Made by a program: the position numbers and the translations under genes
Part shown: positions 34,782-41,504 of the stretch, piece after piece
Numbering within the stretch: position 1 is the first letter of the stretch
Layout of the letters: every line of letters begins with the position of its first letter
The notes under the pieces: model-generated
Told to the model about the DNA's origin: nothing
What the model saw: only the letters and a program-made list of their open reading frames with translations
Databases searched by the model: none
Assembly (NCBI GenBank): GCA_012798435.1
Contig: JAAZNF010000025.1
Coordinates: 1 to 64,000, forward strand
Origin: Myxococcales bacterium
Lineage (GTDB): Bacteria; Myxococcota; B64-G9
Reading direction: 5' to 3'
Length of the DNA stretch: 64,000 nucleotides

Positions 34782-35798
34782 TCACGGCCCCCAGGGGCCG
34801 TAGCCGGCCAGCTCGACGTAGCCGAGGGCGGTCACCGGCTTGCCCTCCCGCGTGCCGCTGGCCGTCACCTCGCCCTCCCAGTAGGTGTTCAGCGTGGTGG
34901 CCCGGCTGTCCATCTCCTGATCGTCGAAGGTGGCGCGCACCTCGAGCGCGAGCGAAAGCTCGGGGATGGTCACCGTCCAGTCCATGGGGTAGTCGGCGCC
35001 GGTGTGCGGGCTGTGCCAGGTGCGAAGCGGGGTGATCTCGAAGGCCTCGATGTCGCGCGCGCAGCCGCCGGCGTCCACGAAGGTGCCGCCGGTGGGCAAC
35101 GCCCCGCCGTCCCTGGTGCGTAGTATGAACAGCATGATCTCGGTGCCGTCGTCGAACTGCAGCGAGAACCAGTCCCAGCCGCGCGAGGCGAAGACGTCGA
35201 AGTCGCCCCACTGGTGATCGTGCCAGGCATATCCCTGCACTGCGCGGCGCTGGCCGCCGATCTCCAGTGTGCCGCTGGCCGAGAGCCGGGGGGTCGAGTA
35301 GTAGTACGAGAGCAGGCCGCCGCCCATCTCGATGAGCCCGTCGCCGTTGTGGATGGCAGCCTCCTTCTCGTCGTCGAGCGCAAGCTCGACCGCCCCGCCG
35401 GGCATGCTCGCCGAGGTGCGCCAGCTCTGGCCTTCGCGCAGAAGCGTCCAGCCGCCGAGGTCGAAGTCGAGCCGGGTCCAGCGCTCGGGCGGTGAAACGG
35501 CCCGCTGGTCGTAGCGGTGTTCGGCCGCGGCCGGATCCGAGAGGGCGAAGTGCGCCACGTAGGCGTACTGATCGCTCACCCGCGTCTGGAAGAAGCTCAC
35601 CTCGAAGCCGAAGCGGTTGTGCGCGTCGTCCCACAGGTGACCGGTGAAGTACCACCACTCGGTGGTCACCGGGTGCGGGTTCTCGTCCTGCGGCAGCACG
35701 ACGTCCGTGGCCGAGATCGGGCAGACGCGAGCGCCGTCGCCGCAGCCGCTCGCGAAAAACGCCGCCGCCGCTACCCAGGCCAATTCCTCTCTCCGCAT
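34782..35798 (-). CDS. CrtC/AttH-like lipocalin-domain lipoprotein
   Basis: A 338-residue lipoprotein (lipobox ASGC, Cys19). It has the AttH/CrtC family marks EWWYFTGHLW (about residues 47-56), FEVSFFQTR and the late WHDHQWGDF motif. This two-lipocalin fold is found in carotenoid hydratases and in secreted proteins of unknown role; catalysis here is not established. ATG 35798 follows GGGAGGTGGGC, identical to the site before the lipoprotein gene at 55190. The promoter, leader and signal-peptide region are duplicated between these two otherwise unrelated genes. Confidence 0.75.
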   Translation of the reverse strand: MRREELAWVAAAAFFASGCGDGARVCPISATDVVLPQDENPHPVTTEWWYFTGHLWDDAHNRFGFEVSFFQTRVSDQYAYVAHFALSDPAAAEHRYDQRAVSPPERWTRLDFDLGGWTLLREGQSWRTSASMPGGAVELALDDEKEAAIHNGDGLIEMGGGLLSYYYSTPRLSASGTLEIGGQRRAVQGYAWHDHQWGDFDVFASRGWDWFSLQFDDGTEIMLFILRTRDGGALPTGGTFVDAGGCARDIEAFEITPLRTWHSPHTGADYPMDWTVTIPELSLALEVRATFDDQEMDSRATTLNTYWEGEVTASGTREGKPVTALGYVELAGYGPWGP

Positions 35799-35972
35799 GC
35801 CCACCTCCCGGCGAAGAAGGATTATCCCCGCTCTCGGCCCCTAAAGACAACCCAGTTCGGCTTGACCGTATCTCGAAAAAACCTTCCACTAGGGAACTAT
35901 CCGGAAAAACTACTGAACCTGGCAAGGGGGCACGCCCCCTTGAACCCCCGGAAAAGATCTGCCGGAAAAATC
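35799..35972 (-). repeat. duplicated promoter-leader module, copy 1
   Basis: About 175 bp nearly identical to 55014-55189 (plus): shared stretches include TTTTTCCGGCAG, GGGGGTTCAAGGG, GTGCCCCCTTGCCAG, GAGATACGGTCAAGCCG and GGGATAATCC, ending with the same Shine-Dalgarno site. Similarity continues into the first 19 codons of the gene. Further upstream on this strand (36001-36054 and 36231-36284) lie pieces also found at 54880-55013 but in a different order. Confidence 0.8.
35821..35850 (-). promoter_or_regulatory. predicted promoter of the CrtC/AttH-like gene
   Basis: On the minus strand TTGTCT (35845-35850) and GATAAT (35821-35826) are 18 bp apart. The same pair with the same spacing occurs in the second module copy at 55138-55167, while bases between them vary, which supports function. 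Confidence 0.5.
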
Positions 35973-36112
35973 CCTTGGGGAATCCTGAGCGCGGCGCGCC
36001 AGGCGGACAATTTCACCGCGACAGGTGCTCACGATGCGGCCTGTCTAAAGCCGACCGAGAAAACCTGCCGACAAGGAAAACCCCTGAAATACCGGAATCC
36101 TTCTTTCGCGAA

Positions 36113-36254
36113 GAAGAGCATGCCTGCATGCTCTTCATAGTTGCAGCTCCGGCCGAAGCTCGGCTGCTGTCAAGGGCGAGCGTAGCGAGTCCCGTAGGGA
36201 TCGGAGCGGGCGAAGCTTGCGAAGACCCTTGACAGCACAAGCCGAGCGGAGGCC
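36113..36254 (-). repeat. double-hairpin intergenic repeat, copy 2
   Basis: Minus-oriented copy of the element at 125-248, with a longer apical loop. Stems here are GGCC/GGCC, CTCGGCT/AGCCGAG and GCTGTCAAGGG/CCCTTGACAGC, so both strands of each stem changed together compared with copy 1. The palindrome with arm GAAGAGCATGC (36113-36136) is unchanged. Downstream repeat pieces join it to the leader module at 35799-35972. Confidence 0.8.
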
Positions 36255-36372
36255 ATGAGGATCCGCCGTCAAGAAGCCGCGCCAGAGAGAATATTCTCGG
36301 GAAAAAAGTGAGGTGCTGCTCCCGCCGGCCGCCTTGATCGGCGAAAGCCCGCTCTGCTAGTCTCTGCGGCAT

Positions 36373-36458
36373 GGAGGGATGGCCGAGCGGCTGAAGGCGG
36401 CGGTCTTGAAAACCGCTTACCCCTCCGGGGTACGGGGGTTCGAATCCCTCTCCCTCCG
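36373..36458 (+). tRNA. tRNA-Ser (UGA)
   Basis: An 86-nt class II tRNA: acceptor GGAGGGA/TCCCTCC, anticodon arm GCGGT/ACCGC with loop CTTGAAA (anticodon TGA), a long variable arm built on CCCCTCCGGGG, and T loop TTCGAAT. Discriminator G; CCA not encoded. It is followed by a terminator and then by the accessory region, as is common at tRNA integration sites. Confidence 0.95.
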
Positions 36459-36464
36459 ATATCC

Positions 36465-36492
36465 GCCCCGCGGTTCGTCGCGGGGCTTTTTT
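36465..36492 (+). terminator. rho-independent terminator of tRNA-Ser
   Basis: Stem GCCCCGCG/CGCGGGGC, 6-nt loop, then six T's (36487-36492). Confidence 0.9.
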
Positions 36493-36750
36493 CTGGATGT
36501 GTCGCCGCCGCGCAGGCTCGCGACGGCCGCTCCCGCTCAGTGAGCGATGGAGCTGACCGGAGGGCGGCAATGGTTGCGAGAATACCGAACCGGCATGAAA
36601 ACATAAAAAACTGAGTGAAATCCTGCAAATCTTGCCGGGTGCTTCGGAACGCCCTACTGAAAGGGTGTCCAGCGCCGGGCCTCGGCCTTTCGGACAAAAA
36701 CACAGGTCAGGGAAATGGTTATGCCCGCCCGGGCCGCCTGTGTCCCGGCC
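36493..36750. other. non-coding stretch after tRNA-Ser
   Basis: No convincing gene is seen. The part 36590-36640 is AT-rich compared with its surroundings. TGTCC (36666-36670) and GGACA (36692-36696) face each other about 65-85 bp upstream of the sigma-54 promoter at 36751 and may be activator half-sites. Confidence 0.4.
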
Positions 36751-36766
36751 CGGCACGCGTGTTGCT
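36751..36766 (+). promoter_or_regulatory. sigma-54 promoter of the DnaB-like gene
   Basis: CGGCACGCGTGTTGCT differs from TGGCACGnnnnTTGCW only in the first base; GG and GC are exactly 10 bp apart. Start of transcription would be at about 36777, leaving room for AGGAGGTGA (36791-36799) and the TTG start at 36803. Confidence 0.65.
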
Positions 36767-36802
36767 CTGGCATGGGCCAGGGGGGGGGTGAGGAGGTGAC
36801 CC

Positions 36803-38575
36803 TTGCGACTGCGCGCGCGTGAAAAACGGCTGGCCGCCCGGCTGGTGCGGGCCATTCGAGAGTTCATCGACGAGCCGGGGCTCTCGGCGGCCACCGGAGC
36901 GGGAGCCGAGGATCTGGCGGCCCGGCCCCGGTCCCTGAGGGAGGCGCTGGACGACGGGTTCAAGGACCTCGAGCAGCTCTACGAGCGCGAGCAGGAGTTC
37001 GATGGGCTGCCGACCGGGGTCTCGACAGAGCTCGACCGGTTCCTGGGCGGCTTTCAGCCCGGCCAGCTTGCGGTGCTCGCGGGCGAGTTCGGCATGAGGT
37101 GCACCGCGCTGGCCCTGCAGATCGCCCGGAACGCGGCGCTGGCGCTCGGGGTGCCGACCCTCTACTTCACCACGGAATGCTCGGAGGCCTCCCTGGCGCG
37201 GCGGATGCTGTTGCAGCAAGCGGGGATCGATACCTGGAAGGTCACCGGCGGCGAGCTCACCAGCGCCGAGTGGGACGCGCTCTCGAAGGCCATGGGGACC
37301 CTGGGTGGTGCCGCTCTTTACCTGTGCGGCGCGCCGGCCGAGGGGGTGTGGGAGATCAAACGCCGGGCCCGTCAGTTCGCCGACCAGCTCGCGAAAGAGG
37401 ATAAACCGCTCGGCCTGGTGGTGGTCGACGCGCTCACGAGCTTCGGGCGGCCGGCCTTCCGGGACGCACGGGTGCTGCAGCGGCTCGCCCGGGAGCTGAA
37501 GGCCCCGGTCATTGCCCTGTGGCGGCTCGACATTCCGCCCCGGCGGGACATGGAGCCGCGGCTCGAAGATCTGGCCGGCCGCGAGGTCCTGGGCTTCCCG
37601 GCCGACAAGGTCCTGATGCTCTACCGGGACGAGGCCTACAACGTGAGCTCGCCGGAGAAGGGGACAGCCAGGCTCTTCGTCCACAAGAACCAGAACGCCA
37701 GCACCGGGATGATGGTGCTGCACTTCGACCGGGAGCGCCAGCGCTTCTCCGACATCGTTGCCGCTCAAACCGGCCGCGTCGGGGACCGTCCCGCCCTGCC
37801 GCCGCCCGATCGGATTTACGTCCCGTGCGGGGATATGGAGGACCTCACCAATCGCGTCCTGGAATTGATCCCGCGGCTCCACCCGGAAGGTTTCACGTTG
37901 GATGAGCTGCTCGAAGTCGCGGGCTTCGACGACATCGATGCAGGTGTGGTGTGCGGGGTCGAGCAGAGCGGCTACCAGGCCGCCTGGGTGTCCGGGATGT
38001 TCCTGCGCCGGGTGGGCGAGCGCTGGAAATGGGTGGACCTCGATCACCTGGGTGGGATCTTCGGCGTCCCCATCGAACGTGCCGTGGCGGTGCTCTTCGA
38101 GGCAACGCCCGAGGGGTCGCGCTTCAGCTGGCAGGCGCTGGCGACGCTGCTCGGCGCCGACCACGCACAGCTCGTCTCCTGGGGGGACGGGGCGATCGCC
38201 GGGCGGAAGTGGCTGGTCAAGGCGCCGGCGGCGCCCGGCCTGCTGGGCTTTGTGTTCAGCTTCGGGCCGGGGCGCCGGAATTCCGGTCCCCCCTACGAGT
38301 ACGGGCCGCTGCTCGACGTCTCGAAACACCAGGAGGGCAAGCTCCTGGAACTATCGAAGCCGTCGCTGGTGGGCCGGGCCGGCGAGTACCAACAGGTGTT
38401 CCCGGCGCGGGCGGTGGTTCGCAGAGAGGTTGCGGCACTGTTGCTCTCGGTGTTCGGAGCGAGCGCCGACGACCTCGGGCCGGTGAAGCTCTACTGCCGT
38501 GGCCCGCATGATCCGGTAGTCCTGGTGGTCGACGGCGAGCCCAGGGCGGTGATGATGCCGGAGCTGGGTGGATGA
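36803..38575 (+). CDS. DnaB/RecA-fold protein with degenerate P-loop
   Basis: A 590-residue protein starting at TTG after a very strong AGGAGGTGA. Residues about 66-310 follow the C-terminal ATPase of replicative helicase DnaB: FDGLPTGVSTELDRFLGGF, then AGEFGMRCTALALQIA where DnaB has ARPSMGKTAF, TLYFTTECSEASLARRML, Walker B-like LGLVVVDAL, and HKNQNASTGMMVLHF where DnaB has KQRNGPTG. The P-loop Gly-Lys is Arg99-Cys100 and the arginine of RNGPTG is Gln, so ATP hydrolysis is unlikely. The C-terminal 270 residues are not recognised. A structural or regulatory relative is the best guess. Confidence 0.65.
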   Translation: MRLRAREKRLAARLVRAIREFIDEPGLSAATGAGAEDLAARPRSLREALDDGFKDLEQLYEREQEFDGLPTGVSTELDRFLGGFQPGQLAVLAGEFGMRCTALALQIARNAALALGVPTLYFTTECSEASLARRMLLQQAGIDTWKVTGGELTSAEWDALSKAMGTLGGAALYLCGAPAEGVWEIKRRARQFADQLAKEDKPLGLVVVDALTSFGRPAFRDARVLQRLARELKAPVIALWRLDIPPRRDMEPRLEDLAGREVLGFPADKVLMLYRDEAYNVSSPEKGTARLFVHKNQNASTGMMVLHFDRERQRFSDIVAAQTGRVGDRPALPPPDRIYVPCGDMEDLTNRVLELIPRLHPEGFTLDELLEVAGFDDIDAGVVCGVEQSGYQAAWVSGMFLRRVGERWKWVDLDHLGGIFGVPIERAVAVLFEATPEGSRFSWQALATLLGADHAQLVSWGDGAIAGRKWLVKAPAAPGLLGFVFSFGPGRRNSGPPYEYGPLLDVSKHQEGKLLELSKPSLVGRAGEYQQVFPARAVVRREVAALLLSVFGASADDLGPVKLYCRGPHDPVVLVVDGEPRAVMMPELGG

Positions 38576-38602
38576 AACCACACCCAAACCGCCGTAAACC
38601 AC

Positions 38603-38615
38603 GGGGCCTGTCCCC
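38603..38615. repeat. GGGGCCTGTCCCC motif, copy 1
   Basis: The 13-mer with flanking CCAC occurs here and at 40268-40280 in the same orientation, bracketing the unknown gene at 38900. An inverse 12-bp version is at 57996-58007. Such short GC-rich motifs are often REP-like. Confidence 0.5.
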
Positions 38616-38694
38616 GTTGTTTCCTCTTGCTTTTCAGGGTCTTCGTGATGCGGGCAACACGGCAACACAGGCCAACGCAGGTGCCCCGACGCAG

Positions 38695-38736
38695 GTGCCA
38701 GGCACCCCGGTTTCTGTGCCAGGCACCCCGGTTTCT
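38695..38736. repeat. tandem 21-bp REP-like repeat (GTGCCAGGCAC core)
   Basis: Two exact 21-bp units in tandem, each starting with the palindrome GTGCCAGGCAC and continuing CCCGGTTTCT. A third, single copy of 19 bp is at 48340-48358. The unit is too short and spacer-less for CRISPR. REP-type motifs of this kind can be moved by Y1 (RAYT) transposases; none is in the window. Confidence 0.7.
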
Positions 38737-38758
38737 CCGGTTTCAGGTTTCCCGTGAC

Positions 38759-38791
38759 TGTCCGGATTTCGGACAGGTTGTCCGGATTTTT
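38759..38791 (+). promoter_or_regulatory. candidate activator sites, two TGTCCGGATTT copies
   Basis: TGTCCGGATTT occurs at 38759-38769 and 38779-38789, exactly 20 bp apart (two helical turns). The first also forms the palindrome TGTCCG-N5-CGGACA (38759-38775). The centre is about 75 bp upstream of the -24 element at 38849. The same 11-mer lies upstream of the translocon-like operon at 20487. Confidence 0.6.
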
Positions 38792-38847
38792 CTCGCAAGC
38801 GGTTATTAGCACACGTCATGTTACTGAAAACATTGTGTTTTGCCCCA

Positions 38848-38863
38848 TGGCGCGAAATTTGCA
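38848..38863 (+). promoter_or_regulatory. sigma-54 promoter of the gene at 38900
   Basis: TGGCGCGAAATTTGCA matches TGGCACGnnnnTTGCW at all but one consensus position (A to G), with GG and GC 10 bp apart. Transcription should start near 38874, 26 nt before the ATG. Confidence 0.75.
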
Positions 38864-38899
38864 AAGCCTTCCGGCGGAACAACCGGGCAAGGAGGGAAC

Positions 38900-40030
38900 A
38901 TGGAACCGGTGCGGCGTGGAGCCGTCGGGGAGACGGTGGCGCTCGACGAGGATCATCCGATCCTGGATGGAATGTTCAGCGATGGGTTGATCGAGACGCG
39001 ATTTATGGAGGCGCTCAAAGACGATGACGAGCTCGAATTCTGGCTTGCGCGCAACGGGCCCGAGGTCGACCGCCTGCTGCAAGACGCGATCCGGGACGCG
39101 AAGCCGGGCTGGCCGCGCAAGCAGGTGGAGCAGGAAGCGAGCCGGCTGCGCCGCATCCTGGAGCGGGCGGCGTTCTTCCGACTGAAGGGTACGGTGTGCC
39201 ACCGCGGAAGCGAGGCGTTGCGAAACACCGCGGCCGATCTGCGCGCCATCGCCGGTGACAGGCAGAAGCTCGATTCGTTTCGACATCTGCTCGAGAGCCG
39301 ACCCGATGGCGTGGAGTTTCTGAAGAATCTTTGCGGCCCGAGATGGGACGGCTCCGCTGCCGACCTCCGCTCGTCGCTGCTCGCCCAGGCGGCCCGCATG
39401 GACCGGCTCGCCGAGGGCCTCCACGTCGCCGACCTCTTGCACAAGGAAGACCCGCTGCGCGACATGCCAAATGTCGCGCGTCGCCTCTTTGAGGAGCTTC
39501 CGCCGGGCAGCTTCTTGCGGGACGCCTTCCCCGCGCAGTCGGATCGCTACCTGAAAAAGCGAGAGTTCGAGCGGGATGCCCTCGCCCTGTGGAAGGGCGC
39601 GTGCAGCGCGGGCGTGTCGCTCGCCGGCAGCCTGGGCGGGGTCTTCGCGGCGGTGGGCAAGCTCTACAGCCTGAGCACGCTCGGCCTCGATGCCCGCGAC
39701 GCCAACGAACGGTACGCCGGCGCCACGGTCCGCGCCAACGCGGCGCTGCTCTCGGGCGGCGCGAGCGAATCCGACTACCGGCAGGCCATCGGGCGGCGTG
39801 ACGCAAGTCGTCTGGCCGACAACGTGGCCCTGTGGTTCTCCTTCTTCACCCTGGCTGCCGGTGGGCGACTCAGCGGCGGCGAGAAGGCCACCCTCAAGCT
39901 GACCTCGTCCTGGGTAAAGACGCAGGCCAACGACGCGCCGACGTTCGGTTCGAACTCGCCTGGCCCCGCCCCCGAGCGGCTGGACCAGCTCATCCACCGC
40001 CTGGCAACGAAACCAGAAATTTTGCCCTAG
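38900..40030 (+). CDS. unknown protein, candidate T3SS-associated substrate
   Basis: A 376-residue protein with no recognised domain and no signal peptide; GGAGG lies 5 nt before ATG. The first 230 residues are charged and helical (RKQVEQEASRLRRILERAAF-like). Two moderately hydrophobic segments follow, about 235-265 (AGVSLAGSLGGVFAAVG) and about 313-328 (NVALWFSFFTLAAGG). The C-terminus is Pro/Ser-rich. It shares a sigma-54 promoter type and the TGTCCGGATTT site with the translocon-like operon 18 kb away. By guilt by association it could be an effector or membrane-inserting partner; sequence alone does not show this. Confidence 0.6.
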   Translation: MEPVRRGAVGETVALDEDHPILDGMFSDGLIETRFMEALKDDDELEFWLARNGPEVDRLLQDAIRDAKPGWPRKQVEQEASRLRRILERAAFFRLKGTVCHRGSEALRNTAADLRAIAGDRQKLDSFRHLLESRPDGVEFLKNLCGPRWDGSAADLRSSLLAQAARMDRLAEGLHVADLLHKEDPLRDMPNVARRLFEELPPGSFLRDAFPAQSDRYLKKREFERDALALWKGACSAGVSLAGSLGGVFAAVGKLYSLSTLGLDARDANERYAGATVRANAALLSGGASESDYRQAIGRRDASRLADNVALWFSFFTLAAGGRLSGGEKATLKLTSSWVKTQANDAPTFGSNSPGPAPERLDQLIHRLATKPEILP

Positions 40031-40267
40031 CCGCAGTTCTCTTTCAGAAGGTATTTCCTGTTCTATCCAGCGAACGGCAAGTGTTGAGGACACCGTCCCA
40101 GGGCTCATACTTGTCTAGATTCTCTGTGCGTGAGACGCACGCGTTTGACCTGTGTGTTTCCTGGCGCGTCCGACCGCGGGGCCGAAAGAGCCAGCGCGGG
40201 CGGGCGCGTGTTCTGGTTGCGGGGGGCCACGCCTGGGAGCCCAGCAAAAAAGACCACGGGAAGCCAC

Positions 40268-40280
40268 GGGGCCTGTCCCC
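40268..40280. repeat. GGGGCCTGTCCCC motif, copy 2
   Basis: Same orientation and same CCAC flank as copy 1 at 38603; it lies in the 285-bp gap 40031-40315, in which no gene is seen. Confidence 0.5.
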
Positions 40281-40315
40281 AGTGTTTCCAGTGTTTCTTG
40301 TTTGTGTTCAATGCG

Positions 40316-41179
40316 TTATGGAGCCGGCTCGGGGTCGCTGGGAGGAGAGAAGTTCACGCACTCGAGGTCCGGCGCGCGCAGCCTCCGCGCCATGATGGCG
40401 GCGGCCTCGGGGTTGATGTCGATGAGGATGAAATTGCGGCCCAGGCGTGCGGCAGCCTCACCGAGCGTCCCGCTCCCGGCGAAGAAGTCGAGCAGCGTGT
40501 CATTCGGCTTGCTGTGCACCCGCACGATGCGCTCGATGATGCCCAGCGGCTTCTGGGTGGGGTAGCCGGTGCGCTCGCGCCCGTTCGTCTGGACGATGGT
40601 GTGCCACCACACGTCGGTGGGGGTCTTTCCCCTGGCTGCTTTCTCGGGTCCTACGAGCCCGGGCGCCATGTAGGGGATGCGGTCGATCTCGTCGTAATTG
40701 AAGGTGTAGCGTTCGGGGTCCATGACGTACCACAGGATGTTGTCGTGCTTGGCGGGCCAGCGGTTCTTGGGCCGGCCGCCGTAGTCGTAGGCCCAGATGA
40801 TCTCGTTGATGAAGCTCTCCCGGCCGAAGATCTCGTCGAGCAGCACCTTGCAGTAGTGCGCCTCCCGGTAGTCGATGTGCAGGAAGAACGACCCCGCCGG
40901 AGAAAGCACCCGCCGCGCCTCCACCAGCCTCGGTCGCAAGAACTCCACGAAGTCGTCGAAGCGGTCGGTAAAGGCCAGGCTCTGGCCCTTCAGGCTGCGA
41001 TAGCGCTTGCCCGCAAAGCCGATCCGGTCCCCGTGCTCCTCGTCCCGCACGGTCTTGAGGCGGGTGCGCCGCTGCGCTCTGCCGGTGTTGAAGGGCGGGT
41101 CGATGTAGACGAGGTCGATCGACCCGTCCGGGATGGCGGGCAACGCCACGAGGTTGTCGGCCAGGATGATCTTCTTCAT
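40316..41179 (-). CDS. beta-class DNA (adenine-N6 or cytosine-N4) methyltransferase
   Basis: A 287-residue methyltransferase. Catalytic motif IV YIDPPFNTG (residues 24-32) precedes the AdoMet motif I DFFAGSGTLGEAAARLG (about 230-247) followed by LIDINPEA, the order of beta-class enzymes. RTGYPTQKPLGIIERIV is the usual motif X/III neighbour. No matching restriction enzyme gene touches it; the Mrr-type nuclease 8 kb away normally cuts modified DNA and would be a poor partner. Probably an orphan or phage-type methylase in the accessory region. Confidence 0.9.
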   Translation of the reverse strand: MKKIILADNLVALPAIPDGSIDLVYIDPPFNTGRAQRRTRLKTVRDEEHGDRIGFAGKRYRSLKGQSLAFTDRFDDFVEFLRPRLVEARRVLSPAGSFFLHIDYREAHYCKVLLDEIFGRESFINEIIWAYDYGGRPKNRWPAKHDNILWYVMDPERYTFNYDEIDRIPYMAPGLVGPEKAARGKTPTDVWWHTIVQTNGRERTGYPTQKPLGIIERIVRVHSKPNDTLLDFFAGSGTLGEAAARLGRNFILIDINPEAAAIMARRLRAPDLECVNFSPPSDPEPAP

Positions 41180-41504
41180 GCGCTGCGACCTGCCGCAGAT
41201 GGCACCGGGAGCATGTACAACACGTCCGTCGCAAAGGCAAAGTCACAGCGGTGTGCAAAGAAACGATGGCCAGTCCGGAAGCGCCAGGATCTGGCCGCCC
41301 GGCTGCGATGCCGCCAGAGCAAGCGCGGCCGGGCGAGCTCCGGATTCAAGGGGCGAACAGCAAGCCTTCCTGTCCCGGACATTCGTCTGGCGACTTGGTA
41401 GTGTCAGAGGGCCGCGCTATGATGCGGTTTGTCTTCTTCGGGAGGCGCGGTTGATCACGCGCCGTCGCCACGGGCCGGGCCGAACATCTATGGAGAGCTC
41501 GGGA
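41180..41504. other. divergent intergenic region, no gene seen
   Basis: Separates the methyltransferase and AddB-like genes. Open frames through it are upstream extensions of the AddB-like frame without a ribosome site. No strong promoter or repeat was recognised. Confidence 0.4.

Noticed and set aside
36373-36458. tRNA-Ser as a proven attachment site for an integrated element
   Set aside because: No integrase gene and no second copy of the tRNA 3' end could be found in the window, so an island boundary is only suggested.
38695-38736. Possible CRISPR array
   Set aside because: The two 21-bp units touch each other without spacers and no cas gene is in the window.
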